Below are positions 25,301 to 36,869 of a stretch of DNA of 64,000 nucleotides, piece after piece. Source of the DNA: Cristatella mucedo (Eukaryota > Bryozoa > Phylactolaemata > Cristatellidae). Position numbers and translations under genes: made by a program. The first letter of the stretch is position 1. Every line of letters begins with the position of its first letter. Location of the stretch: positions 1,084,501-1,148,500 of the forward strand of contig WPIO01000021.1 in assembly GCA_009760855.2 (NCBI GenBank), written 5' to 3'. The notes beneath the pieces are model-generated. The model searched no databases, was not told where the DNA came from, and saw only the letters and a program-made list of their open reading frames with translations.

Positions 25301-28300
25301 TCATTTAATTTCAGGAAGTTTTCCGACATCCAGGATCGAATATTGGCAAGGCAAGCATTCAGTTTCTCAGTTGCTGCAGCAGATTCCGACGGTTTGAATG
25401 ACAAATACAACCGAAGATCGTCAGCATGGAAGCGATATCCTACTCCATGAGCCTTAATCACTTTCCCCAGAGGTTGTGTATAAATGGAGAACAGCAAGGG
25501 ACCGAGTACAGACCCTTGAGGGACTCCACAGGTGACCCTTCTCGTGTGAGACCTGACCCCCACACGAAACAGATTGAACACGACCAGACAAGCACGATTT
25601 AAACCATGCCAGTGCTTTGTCTGCCAGACCGATCGATGTTCTCAATCGTTCAAGTAGAACACCGTGACATTCCCGTCATCGTTGCCACGTAGAATGTCAT
25701 TGTTAACACGGAGGAGAGCAGTTTCAGTGGAGTGCTGCCTCTTGAACCCTGGTGGAAATGTTTTTTGACATTTCACTATTTTCAATACGTTCAACCAGCT
25801 GCTTAGCAACAATTTTTTCAAGAATCTTTGACAAGAAAGGAAGAAGGGACACTGGGCGACAGTTGGCAAGGACCTCTATCTAATCCAGGCTTCTAAGTAT
25901 AGGTCGAACGATTGCCGATTATAAGGACTTGGGGACGACTCCTTTTTTCCAGAGAAGCATTAAAAATCTTGGTTATGGCAGGGCTAAGTTGGTCTGCTAG
26001 TGAAGACCACAGAGATAAAGGTACATGGTCTTCAGGAGACGAGCTCTTTTCGCTAGACCTTATTAAGGTAGCCACATCGCATGCAGAAACCTCAGAGAAC
26101 CTTTTAAGGAAGGTCACAGGTTGCGGAACCGCGATTGCTTTAGTCGGAGGGGGCTTAATGGAGGCACGAATGTGCACAATTTTTTCAGTAAAGAAGGCTG
26201 AAAACTTTTCGGCCGAGCCCATAATATCTGAGGAGTCAGACCTCACGGCATTGGCCAGCAGATTTACTGTCTTATAGATCTGTTTAGGGTCGGACTGGCC
26301 GGAATTCAGCTTTCGGATGAAAAAAGAAGCCCGGGTTTTTTAAGCTTTCGAGTGTAAACTCGAAGTCTTTGAAATTGACTAGATCTGCATCAGACCCCGA
26401 TTTCTTGAAACGAAGTACAAGCCTGTGCTTAACCCGTAGCATCTTTGGTTTTTTGTAAATTGAAAGGCATCTCCACGACTTTGAACAAAGATAGAATGAA
26501 CGAGAGCATGCTTGTCAAGAGCACTCATGAGTGTCACGTTCATCGCATCAGTGAGGGTATCGAGGCTGCCGATCGAGTGCGAATGCAGATCAAGAAGACC
26601 TGCATCACAGATTTAAAAAACTTGTCCATGTCAATGCTTTGTAAGTTATGTCGTTTGATATGTTCGACATTACCCTGTACGTAAAAGGGAGCCGGAACAG
26701 TAAACGAGTCCGAACAATGATCTGATAGGGTCAGTGGGCACACCACAAGGTCATTGGGGAGGGCATCCTTAGTGATCACGAGATCTATAATGTGGCCAAA
26801 GACGTGGGTGGTATGATTAACGTGTTGGACCAAACCAAAATTCTCCAGACAGTCAAGAAATGAGCGAACCTGGCCGTTGCAAGGGTTGTCAACGTGAACA
26901 TTGAAGTCATGGCGATGGCACCCGATGTAAAGGGCAAATGTGAAATGCAAATCTGATCGAGCTGACAGTCGGACTTATAAGGAATCTCAGACGTAGTGCT
27001 GAGCGATGCCTGATTTAGTAGTTCCTCATTTGTGTTTCGAGCCAGCCTCAGTCAGGCTACAGACCCGTGGCCTTTCTGGGCTCGGCGCCTCGAGGTACAC
27101 TGGGTCTGATATACTAGACATTGGGAACAAAATTGGCTCTCATAAACTTACGGCCAGTAACCTTAACAATAATTCCTGAGCTGCTGAAGAATCAAATCGC
27201 GGAGATATTCCAATCCACAGGGCTTAAACTTATTGTCAACAAAAGAACTATTCAAAACCAAAGAGTATTTTCTGCTCAGTGGCTTGCTCAAAATCCTCGA
27301 GAACCTCAAATCCTTCCGAAACACGGGACCCCATTGCACAATCCATGGCAGCACCGATCAGCATCACTATCTCTCTGCAGAGAATGCACAGGCAGTTAAG
27401 CCAAGTTAAGTTTCCCTATATAGTCGCTCGTAAATGCTCACCAGGTCAAGTGCAGGCTAATCGATGCACCCAGATTTAGTTAACAATATTATAATAATGA
27501 TACATTTGTATAGTGCCCCCATAGAACTAAATCTCGGTTTCTAGGCACTTTAAAAGTGCTGTACAGAAAGCATTCCCAAATGATTGGTGGTAACATTTTC
27601 TTAGTTATGGTGCTATTGCAAATGCTACAGCCAAAGCACTCGACTCTTAAAGACAGCTGTAACAGCAGCTACAACTAGATGCTCAGTGGCAGGTTGCTCC
27701 CACCCCTGACATTCCCCTCCCTTCACATTTTCTTCGGACAACTGCTTACAGCCAAGCAGTAACAGGCAGACCAGTAGACTCTCTCTCTCGAAGAGGAAGA
27801 AGCGACCAAATGTAGGGTACTTGCTGGGCGCTGCTGAGAACGACCGGAGAAGCAGGCCACTCGGTCAAGGGGCCACTCGGTCATGGGGCCACCCGGCAGA
27901 ATCAAACGTCAGGGGTGGAGAACACACCTCATAGACCAGCTCGTGGTGGAAGTGAGGGACCTCCAGCTCCACCAGACAGCGCGCAGCCTCGGCTGCATCG
28001 TTGGAGAACAGATACTCTTTCAACAGAAGCGTCATCTACAAAACAACACGAGCACCGTACAGCACCGTCATCAAGCCTTCCACTATTCTTTCCATGAGCC
28101 GTCCAAGGTCGCAGGCGGCTTAGACGGCACAAGCACCGACAAGTGTCCTCGGAGATGTGGCCGAGCTGGTGGGTGCATGCATACCGGAAGCAACTGAACA
28201 GCTCACCTTTCTGACGAGGTACTTAACGGGTCGTATGCCTCCGCCCAAACCCCAGACTGTGTCGAGACGCACGATGCCGTGCTTCATGTTCAGCAACACG

Positions 28301-31300
28301 TCAGCTTTGTCTAGAGCTGCCCTACAATGTATGTACGAGCAAACGGCATAGCGGGCGACAGAAGAAAAAACACCGTGTCACGCATGGCCGGTGCACGGTG
28401 TGCAAATGCACAGATAGGTGTGTGAGAGAGAGACAGACAGATATACCGACAGACAAGAGATAGTACTGAAAATCCCCTTACCTGTAACTCGAGTATTTAA
28501 AACTTTCTGCTTACATAGGGCAGATAAGAACACACAGGAAGGACAGGACAGTCAGCCAACACTACGTCTGGACAAGACGTGACTGCAGGGCAACACTTGG
28601 CAAGCTCCTTGGCCAATGCACAGCGAGCCAAGGAAGTGGAGGCAGGACGAGCGGAAGCCGTATCCCATCGACTCGTGACTGCCCACAAGTGCACAGTCTC
28701 TACGCAAGGCTAAGGTCGCCTTACCCTGCTTCAGCTGAGGTGATTGTATCCCTGCTCGTGGCAATGAACTTGGGTGGCAGGCAGTCGTCGGCAATGGCCC
28801 GAGCGATGAATTGGCCGACGACCTGGGCACGCAACGCACCAGCAAGCACGACAACCGTTAGACTCAGCTAACCACAGGCTGCTGCAAAAAGCACCAAGGG
28901 CCAGCGAGCCAGCAGTGGCACCCCAATTCGCAGCACTAAGCATGCAGCTGCATTGTAGTGAGCCGGTCTGCTGGCCTCGGGTCTGCAGCTCCACTCGCAG
29001 ATGCTGCCACTGAGCTTCCGTTGCACTTTCGTCGGCACTGCAAAGCCTACTCCCTCCTCCCCACTACGAACAGCAGGCCGCAGTCCTGGAATTCAAGCGC
29101 CGGACAGCGTGTTCAAGCTTTTTCGACTGGGGGTTGCCGGACGGGCAGGCATCACGGGACAGGCGACACGGCTCGCCGTGCAGGTGGCGGGCAGGCAGGC
29201 AGCCAATCGTCTGTGGGCAAACTGTGAGAATATTTCTAAGCCCTCGACTTCGGATTCGTCGCTCAGCAGGCGGGGACCACACTGCCGACAGAGGGCGCGA
29301 GCTCGCTCACCACGGGCGCCTCGGGCGCGTCGATGGTGAGGTCGGCCAGATCATGAAGCAAGGCGACAAAGCTCTGAGCGATCTCGTCCTGTGAGAGCAA
29401 GTTCGTGTACATCTCCGACAATAGCACGGACGTCAGCTCCCGGTGAGTGGCCTTCCGGTCCAGGGCCATGTTGACGGCTACCTCGGCAATCTTGTGCTTG
29501 TAATTGGCTAAATTCAGTTCTTTCAGGGATTCCTTTGGAGAAAAAAAAGAGAAAAAGTTGGGTCAAACAACGGCCACACTAACCGAATGGCCGACTCCAC
29601 TCCGGCAGAAACAGGCTAGTCGGGCTATATTCTTGTCTCAGGGTAATTTCAATGACAGCATTTGGTAGGTATTTGTGATTCGTCCTTCGCGTGCACATGC
29701 CTTATAAGGTTCCAAGATTGCAGGTTCGTTGACTCGCGTGGGGGGAAGACTGGAGGCAACACTGTATTTCTACTTTCCTAGCACCCCACCATCGAGTACA
29801 TCGAGCGATGTAAATGCAGCCGAATGCTGGATGCAAATACTTATTTGCTTACGGGACTAAACGAGTCAACGAATCGCTCGGCAAACTGAACTGGGCTTGC
29901 CAATCTTCAGTGAGAGCCCCGGCCGACTGGGGACGTCCACAGCCATTCGCTCGTACACCAGCTACTCCCAGACGGTTCCCTATTTGGATTTTTCAAAAGC
30001 TACGATGGCATCACCACTGCCTGATTATAGCGAGAGGCTAGGCAGGCAGAGCCGACAAATAGGAATACTTACAATAACTTCGCTGGCTTCGGCATGCTCG
30101 AAGTACTCGTGGAATGTGTCGTACAGCACGTCGAAGGCTTCCTGCTCGCTGAGCTGCGGCGCAATGGTTTCCACGACATAGCCATCCCCCTGCAACGACG
30201 GAGGAGATGCACACGCTGAATTGGCAGTGAGCACTTCCGGCTAACTCTAATGGCTACCCTGCAGAGGAAGGGAAAGGAGGGAAAAAGAGCAAACGTATTA
30301 AAAGTCTCTGAACAGTGCCAAAGCCTCAAAATAAAACCGACAAACGGCATCGAATGGCAAGCGGCCAAAGATGCAGAGATAAAGCTTCGTCGGCTGGGAG
30401 ATTTCTGGCGACAAACATGGCTGCATACTACAATCCATATGAGGTGAGTTGTGCCTCTATAACACCCTGATTTGACCCAGGGGTAAGACGTTGGCCTTTT
30501 AGCACTCAGGCCATGGGCTCGAGCGCAGCCCGGTGGCATATGTTACGTGCCTAGATATTCTCTAAGGGTGCTAAACCAATGAAATAATATGTAATTCTTA
30601 ATGGCCGACTCTCTGGTATTTGTTGACGAACATTACAGCCATATTTTTGTCCATTGCAAAGGCTTTATGGCAAACACATGTAAGTTGATATATACAGTGG
30701 TACCTCGGCTTACGAGTTAAATTCGTTCTGTGCCAGAGCTCCTAAATCAAATTACTCGTATGTCAAACCATTTTTTTTCCATTGAAATGAATTGAAATGC
30801 CATTAATCTGTTCCGGACCCCCAAAACACTGCGATTTTTTTCACGTTTTGAAATTAAAAAGTGTACTAATGAATAATGAATGCTTTAAAAACGATATAAC
30901 AGAGAATGTCTTGCAATACACCGGTTTTAATAATCCTAATGCACTGGGGTAACTTCGAGATCAGACGACTTGAAGATGCTAATAGAGCTAGAGGAGAAAG
31001 GCTGAAATGAATATCTGAATCCTATTCACCAATTTTGCCCTTTTCGCCAGGCTTTCCTCGCTTTCAGTTTATTGGCTGGGCTTCAACGAGGACGTTATGC
31101 AATGAGCTCTCACGCGGATGACATTGCCTAAATAGAGTACAGTATGTACTTAGCTGCTCCTGCCGTAGTCGTATTTAACACCAGAGTCTGGCTATCTTGT
31201 GCATCCAGGCACCACGATGGCACGCTCGAGTCTGTCTGGGAGCGAACCAGCAGGCCTGTGTTTGGCGTCACAACCTGGTCGTACGGCAATGTCTTGCAAC

Positions 31301-34300
31301 GGAATGCCGTTTGCTGCACTACCCTTATTGGCCTGAGTAACAACACCCAGTGGGACGTTTGCTGTGGCAACTAGCAGTGGTGTATCAGAAGCCGGCTCGT
31401 AACCCTAATTTTAGCTCGCAAATCAAAGCAAAAAATCGGCTTGCATCTCGAAAAACTCATATGTCAAGACATTCGTATGCCGAGTTACCACTGTACATTA
31501 CACGCACACGCACATACACACACATATATACGGGTTACAAATTAAATAATGGCAGTGCCCACCGATGCCAGCCCCATGGCCAAGCCTATTCGCACGGCAA
31601 GATGCAAACAACCGTGGCCGGCTGAGGTAAATAATGGAGGCCCAAATCGGAAAAAATAAGGGCAAACAGAGTGGCCTGTCATTCAGAGAGGCCGGCCGGG
31701 AGGTTTGGCACGTAAAATGTACTTCATGCAAGAGAGCAGAACCAGAGGATGCTTGCCGATAGTCAGTGCATGATGCTTTTACGAGCTCAGATATGAGAGC
31801 AGAAATCCGACTCGTGGTGGAGCACGTCAGGTAAGTGCTGCGTCGTGCACATCGACACAAGGGACACTCGGGTGCTTCTGGCAGCAACGAGTCGCTAAGT
31901 TAAAAACACGAAATACCGCCCTGGCAATAGATATGCATGCCGACACGTGCAATAATGCTCCAAGCACCACAATTCAGCAGCACCCTGAGCAAAGATCAGA
32001 ATTATAATTAGAAAAAGGAAGATCTGTGTTGTACACTAACAGAAGCAAATCTCCATGGTGGCACTTTACAATTAGCAGCACGACTCAATGACCAAGGGCC
32101 TATGACATGCATAGCATAAACGCTCAGATCAGTATGCAAAACACACAGGAAGGCGTGAGGGGCCACTAGTTAGTCGGACCTTTGGTTAGTAATATGCCTT
32201 CAATCGTGTAGAGGTGAGCACGAAAAGCACAGGTGAATAATAAAAGATTAGCCAATAAAACAGCCTCGTTTATATATCGGCAGTAGAACCTTAACGACTA
32301 TCACCACCACTGGCAGCAAGCAATAAAGGATCGCCCACTGCACGACCCAAATCTAGGTCGTGAAGAGCAAGCACCTTACCTCATGGGCAAAGACCAAGAG
32401 GCAAGGACAAGGTCACTCGGGCGAAATAAAATAAACAGCAGCTCAGGCGCGTCTTCAGCTGAGACTTAAGTGATGCAAAGTCAGTGCAGATGGTGACTGA
32501 AGCTGGAAGTGGGTTCCAGACTTTGGGTGCATTCGAACTGACGACAGGATTAGCAAATGATTACACTTTAATGCAAGGAATTGTAAGATGACAAGAAGCC
32601 GCGTAACAGTTGGTGTGAGAGACCACAGGAAGAGTGAGGATGTTAGACAGGTAGGCTGGTGCAAGCAAGTGGCTGACGTGATTCTTGATAAGCAGCCAGT
32701 GAAACTCATATTGCAGTCAATTACGAGTACCCGAGTTTTTAGCCACTTGGTCAATTACGGGCATAAGCCCGGAGTCATGAATATAAGGAATTGCAGAGAT
32801 CTAGATGTTCGGATGTTGCTAGCTGATGTTGGCTCCATGCCTAATGACTATGCAAGATTCTGATGAGGGTGCTGACGCCGGTACGCAAACACGTCTTCAG
32901 AGCATGCACGTACCTGCGCATCTGAGTCGTAGTTAGGATCATTCACATCCCTGGTCTCTCCTGTTACGAACAGTTCAGAGCCAGGCTTTCCCCAGGTTCC
33001 TTTGCCACCACCACCACCTGCAGTGGATGACTCAGGGCTTCACAATACAATCACATGAGCAACAACCTGTCGAACTATACATGTGGCAGCTGCTTCTATT
33101 TACGATTGACAGCACATCTAGAACCTGCATTGGGCACAAAAGAAGAAGTACAATGCAACTTTATTCTAGATTTAGAAAGCACGATACCGGTAATAATGCT
33201 ATGGGCATCATAATCCACATGTTTACATATGCATAGAATCGGGATGCTGTTCCAAAATGGCATTTTGATAGGCGATTATCAGCTTCACAGTCAAGTATGC
33301 CTGCTTGCAGCAATTTTGCAAAAACTCGAGGAACTCAAGACGACGACGATGTTAGACATCCACAGCCAAGTTAGTAAAGGGTACATGCATTTGTGACATC
33401 ACGCCGTTACTTTCATAGCTTTCTGCTTGGTCTTCTCCTGCGCAAAACTCGGCAGCTAGACTTTTCTTTTGAGAACGTAGCGATTGTGACTCCTTCCCAA
33501 CCCCTGCTGGCTTCCCATAAAGCAGCCCATTGACTAAAGGTCCTTTTACTCACCTGTATGCCCCTTCATGCTCTTGCTGTTTCTAAACTAGCGGAAATAC
33601 TCACAATTCTCACCTCTCACTCTGGCTGCTGAGAGCAATCCCTACGATATATCAAACCGTAAACCTAAGGAGTGCACATGGAGACCATGAGCTCAGTTAA
33701 CTTGTCTCAAAAGCCTGAAACTTGCAACCGACTAAGGTCGCGACGTTCCTCCCCCACTTGACCACATTAAAAGAGAACTAGACATCTGTTTTCCACAGCC
33801 TTTGCTTGGTCACTGTGAATAATCCTTTATGAGCTGATCACTACTGAAACTTCACTGGTGTAATTTTTGACAGCCTATGGGAAGTGATTAGACGATGACT
33901 TTCATTCTGTTAAGGTGCAATATAAATTTATTATTGCTAGCTACTCTATTGCTACTCTATCTATTATATTCTATTCTACTCTATGTTACTCTATTGCTAC
34001 TCTATCAATTGCTAGCTACTACTATAAATTCACTCCAAGATAGCCAGCGTTTTTCAGGCTGTGGAGTAGCATGCTGCTCTGCACCACAGCATTTTCCTAG
34101 CATTTGCAAGTGAAGATTTGAATACTGAACACTTTAACCGCCAAAACGTCAGTCGGATTTAGAGGGTGCTCTAACAACCCAAGAGAGTATAGTAGAGCTC
34201 GGGAAAAGAGGTGTGAGGCACGACACCAATGCAAGTTGCCGTCCTCCACGATCAACCGAGCGCATACGTTGCCGACTGTGATGGTATTGCCTGGCACGAA

Positions 34301-35364
34301 GCAACGACAAAATCTAACAGCCTACGGTTTTGAGCAATAAATGAATAAATGTAGGAGGCATTATGTGCCATATGCACACATACTGAGGCAAATCAATAAT
34401 GCTAACACAGGGGGTAGTACTATAGCGTTGCCAGATAGGAGGAAAATAGTCTTTCTTGATATGGATGTAGCTCGAATGTCTAGAGAATGGCTAGGATGCT
34501 CAACCAATCGTCCGTGGGGGCAGGCTTTTCCCTAACACAACTGAACTTAATTATGGACTAACTAACCGGACATGCGTTAACCAGTAAATTAACGGCTCGA
34601 TTACAATTACGGCGCTAAAACTCGTTGTCAAACATGACACCCATACAATTCGAGGATAGATTGCGTAAGCCTGATAAATAACAGTACAACGAATGGAAAA
34701 ATAAGGATGCACCTCTTGGACTGCGGTAGGGTAAATCTAAGCAGCTGGTAGGCGACGTGACGGAAAGACCGCTAGCTGCCGGGCTAACTCGGCGGGATTT
34801 GCAACAAAGCCCAGTGCTCGTAACTTGAAAACTGCATAACGCGGCACGCATTCAGCCGCACGAAAAAGCAGGGTTTTCGAGGAAATCTGTCTCTCGCTGA
34901 AGTGCCACGTGGATCGCTGTCGGGAGAGGCGAAGCCGAGTCCACTCAAAGGTAGCACACTCACACACAGAGCGGCCCCATCGTTGCAAAGCAGATGCAAA
35001 AAGTGAATTATTTTGCATAGTAGTGCCGACAGCTCGAGCGGCGGATTGGGCTATGTTGCAAGTCGACATGCGCGAAGCAACTGCAGCAGGTGTGGTTACC
35101 TTTTTTCGGTTGGCCCCGACCGCGGCCGAGGCGCGACTGGTGCTTATCTTTAATCAGGACTGCTTTTGCAGGGCTATCATCTTTGGAAGGACTGCGCCTC
35201 GTAGCTAGCCTCTTAGCTGTAGTGAGCTTCCTTTGTTTGACGCCATCGCCATCGCTCAAGGCCAGCTCGCCGTCGGTGAGCACGTTTTTCTGGCTGTCGG
35301 CGCCATTTTCTGGGGCTTCGCCCGACGAGGCTCCCACATCCAGCGGCTCCCCAGAAGAAGACAT
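22360..35364 (-). CDS. PDCD4: PDCD4, programmed cell death protein 4
   Basis: Nine exons join in frame to 451 aa: 35364-35100, 33017-32914, 30189-30073, 29532-29311, 28822-28725, 28321-28207, 28035-27928, 22939-22689 and 22435-22360. Human PDCD4 has 469. The family represses cap-dependent translation by holding the helicase eIF4A through two MA3 domains. Here MA3-1 spans about 126-245 and MA3-2 about 308-425. Diagnostic blocks are GRGQPKKG (RNA-binding, N-terminal), [38 protein letters not shown] and [13 protein letters not shown]. The MA3 acidic residues at the eIF4A face (Asp230; Asp391 and Asp395 in PDISIDVP) are kept. The C-terminus [15 protein letters not shown] keeps the RxRxxS site (Ser434) matching the AKT/S6K site of the human protein. 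The start is the first Met of an open exon just upstream of the RNA-binding region. A human-like DSGxxS degron is not visible. Confidence 0.95.
23125..23245 (-). mobile_element. SINE-A copy in PDCD4 intron, degraded
   Basis: On the minus strand a B-box-like GGGTTTGAGTCC is followed by 'ctgcagctggtgattcttca'. The tail is lost. It lies in the large intron of PDCD4. Confidence 0.5.
23255..24310 (+). pseudogene. LINE-A copy, 5'-truncated, antisense in PDCD4 intron
   Basis: Plus-strand remnants run from FLKLDND-like and [12 protein letters not shown] segments into a long frame at 23709-24164 reading [20 protein letters not shown], then [16 protein letters not shown], then [19 protein letters not shown]. 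It ends with the LINE-A 3' UTR and a TTACATTACA run near 24300. It is antisense to PDCD4 and tail-to-tail with the next copy. Confidence 0.88.
24410..26960 (-). pseudogene. LINE-A copy, longest in the window, broken
   Basis: This is the most complete LINE-A. In minus-strand order it shows the end of an AP endonuclease domain ([17 protein letters not shown], then [12 protein letters not shown] at 26540-26950). A linker follows, with [18 protein letters not shown] at about 26200. The reverse transcriptase comes next: [20 protein letters not shown], then [20 protein letters not shown], the catalytic-box equivalent [12 protein letters not shown] near 25450, and [17 protein letters not shown]. The C-terminal [11 protein letters not shown] block and 3' UTR follow. 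Stops and frameshifts break it at several points, so it is inactive. The layout fits the Jockey/CR1 group of non-LTR elements. It lies in the sense direction of PDCD4, inside its largest intron. Confidence 0.9.
27490..27575 (-). mobile_element. LINE-B/SINE-B tail fragment
   Basis: On the minus strand 'aaagtgcctagaaaccgaga' is followed by 'tttagttctatgggggcac' and an ATTATTATAA end. Only the tail is present. Confidence 0.6.
27855..27898. repeat. 16-base tandem repeat, about 2.7 units
   Basis: GGCCACTCGGTCAAGG is repeated at 27855, 27871 and 27887 with small changes. It ends about 30 bases from the splice donor of the PDCD4 exon that begins at 28035. Confidence 0.85.
30455..30585 (+). mobile_element. 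SINE-B copy, degraded, in PDCD4 intron
   Basis: The head reads 'ggggtaagacgttggccttt', the B-box-like part is GGGCTCGAGC, then 'tggcatatgttacgtgccta' and a 'tctctaagggtgct' tail. The order matches SINE-B. Confidence 0.5.
30695..31493. mobile_element. Tigger/pogo-like MITE
   Basis: The left end CAGTGGTACCTCGGCTTACG and the right end (read inward on the other strand) CAGTGGTAACTCGGCATACG are terminal inverted repeats with few mismatches. Each is flanked by TA (30693-30694 and 31494-31495), the target duplication of Tc1/mariner/pogo elements. The sub-terminal sequence also has the 'ttcgttc...' and 'ccattgaaatgaattgaaat' style of Tigger-type elements found in many animals. The 799-base interior has no transposase, so it is non-autonomous. 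It lies in the PDCD4 intron between 32914 and 30189. Confidence 0.88.
32250..32400 (-). mobile_element. SINE-A copy in PDCD4 intron
   Basis: On the minus strand this has a tRNA-like head, 'tgcagtgggcgatcctttat', 'ccagtggtggtgatagtcg' and 'cgaggctgttttattggc'. The B box is worn. Confidence 0.65.
32430..32840 (-). pseudogene. LINE-B fragment, diverged
   Basis: On the minus strand, short frames hold the LINE-B C-terminal pattern (a [11 protein letters not shown] block equivalent to LPKPGTPFRPA in other copies). It lies just downstream of the PDCD4 exon 33017-32914 in the sense direction. Confidence 0.55.
33385..33700 (+). pseudogene. Possible LINE-B fragment
   Basis: The segment 'gcaaaactcggcagctagac' matches the AKLGS/QNSAARL region of LINE-B in plus orientation. 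Little else is readable. Confidence 0.35.
33895..34025. repeat. Low-complexity CTAT/GCTACTCTATT repeat
   Basis: Irregular repeats of CTATTGCTACT and CTATTCTA make this a degenerate minisatellite in PDCD4 intron 1. Confidence 0.75.
34026..35099. other. PDCD4 intron 1, nothing else recognised
   Basis: The sequence becomes GC-rich toward the first exon. I see no separate gene. Confidence 0.35.
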
Positions 35365-35559
35365 AATTCGAACTCGTGCTAGCGCGCCTACAGAACGGCC
35401 AGCGAGAGAGGCGCGAAGCTACAACCTCGATTGCTGCCGCTAGAAATCGGTGCGTGACTCGTACCGCGAAGCCCAGGCAAGATTTGTTTTGATGCAAGGC
35501 ATCACGTGACTGCACCCCTCGCTGGGTCGCAGTTCAAGGCGGTCTAATGACCGTGGGTT
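35365..35559. promoter_or_regulatory. Putative bidirectional promoter
   Basis: This is the 195-base interval between the PDCD4 start codon (minus strand, 35364) and the first ATG of the divergent frame at 35560. It is GC-rich, has CpG dinucleotides and no obvious TATA box. The call is inferred from the head-to-head arrangement only. Confidence 0.45.
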
Positions 35560-36046
35560 ATGGAGGTGGCTGCCTCAGCGGCCGGTGCTTCCACGCGCTC
35601 GTCGTACAGCTCGGTATTCGTGGGTTTACCGAAAGGCCACGCAGAAGCGAGCAGCAAAGCCAATTATGTCCCGGAGAAGTATGAAGGTACCGTGGTGTGC
35701 GGTGGAGAACACCAAGGGTCTTTGGGCGACTCAACTGGCCTTCTTCGGGTCGTGGACGGAAGGTGAGCGATTGCGAATGTGGCGCCTTCACAGAAGCGTC
35801 GACGTCGGCGACGCGATTGTGGTATGCTACCGGGTGAAGGCGACGCCGCTATTAGAATTGCCTCTTCCGTGCCGATGGCAGCTGACCGGGGCATGTCATT
35901 TGTGCGAGCCTGTGCCTACCGTTGCTGGAGGAAAAGGCATGCCGATTTGGCTGTCGCGGATGTCTGCAGACTTATGTCGAGATAAGCAATTGAAAGACGT
36001 GTCTTTGAGCTCTATATTGAAATCAGTTCATATCTCCTCGAGATAA
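35560..36046 (+). CDS. Hypothetical gene, divergent from PDCD4
   Basis: Two overlapping plus-strand frames look protein-like. One starts at ATG 35560 (MEVAASAAGASTRSSYSSVF, then VGLPKGHAEASSKANYVPEK) and could leave at a GT donor after 35687; otherwise it stops near 35764. The second is open from 35585 to 36046 (153 codons) and includes FGSWTEGERLRMWRLHRSVD and VGDAIVVCYRVK. The best reading may be a short first exon joined to the second frame by a splice I cannot fix, or a frameshift. I recognise no family. The position close to PDCD4 favours a real transcribed gene. Confidence 0.4.
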
Positions 36047-36289
36047 AATGGTTCTAATATTAGGATCGGGTACACTTTGTGTTGGTGGCTCAGGCAGTGG
36101 GGCTCTTGTACTACTCTGGTCGTCTTTACATCTTTTGCTCGTAGCTCCATTCACGATCTTTACCATGCGTGTATTCGAGCTGCGGCTCTCTATCTGCATT
36201 GCGTGAGCCGATTTAGAAACTGTCGAGGTCGCATGACGACAGATCAACTCATTTGAGCCCTCGTTAGTGCAAAGCAGGCAATCTGAGTG

Positions 36290-36865
36290 TCCTGCTCTTA
36301 AGTGACCTCTCGCTAGAACGCCACATCAGCTCCACAGTCAAGTCTGCCGACTTTCATCGAGGCATCATAGCAGAAATTCGAGCCTACTTACACACGGATA
36401 CCACCTCCCATCACGACTAACTCACTAGTCGTAGGTCTTCTGGCCTATAATAAGGTGATTAAAATTGAGGCAAACCTCTGCAGCTAGGCTTGTCTGCCAT
36501 GAGCGAACCAGTTACCACCTCACACCACTTCTCACTGATGTGCTCTTACTCTCGAGCAAGGTGCCTATTAACGTCGAGGTTTTGTCTAATGGTTTTTCCA
36601 GGTAACTTCATTCTCTTGCTGCAGCTTACCTATCCGAACTGCTTCCTAATCTGGACAGGCATCGGGCCACCTGCACTTGTGGCTTTAGTCGTTTAGTTGT
36701 GCCTCTAAAAAATCGTAAATCTTTTGGAGATCCTGCTTTTTGTTCGTATGGTCCCACAGTCTGGAATACTCTTGGATGTCACTACATCCCTCGAATTGAC
36801 GACATTTAAAGAAGGGCCTGTTCTTCACAGTATCATCTGGGTCCGTGTGAATTGTCGTTAATGAT
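36290..36865 (+). pseudogene. LINE-B fragment, diverged
   Basis: Plus-strand order follows LINE-B: 'agtgacctctcgctagaacg' (the SDLSLDDH block), 'gcagctaggcttgtctgcca' (AARLVC), and 'ggtcccacagtctggaatac' (the P.AWNS block). All frames are broken. Confidence 0.65.
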
Positions 36866-36869
36866 CTTA

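Noticed and set aside
29001..29339. Plus-strand frames across PDCD4 intron and exon
   Set aside because: They are antisense shadows of the MA3 exon and GC-rich intron.
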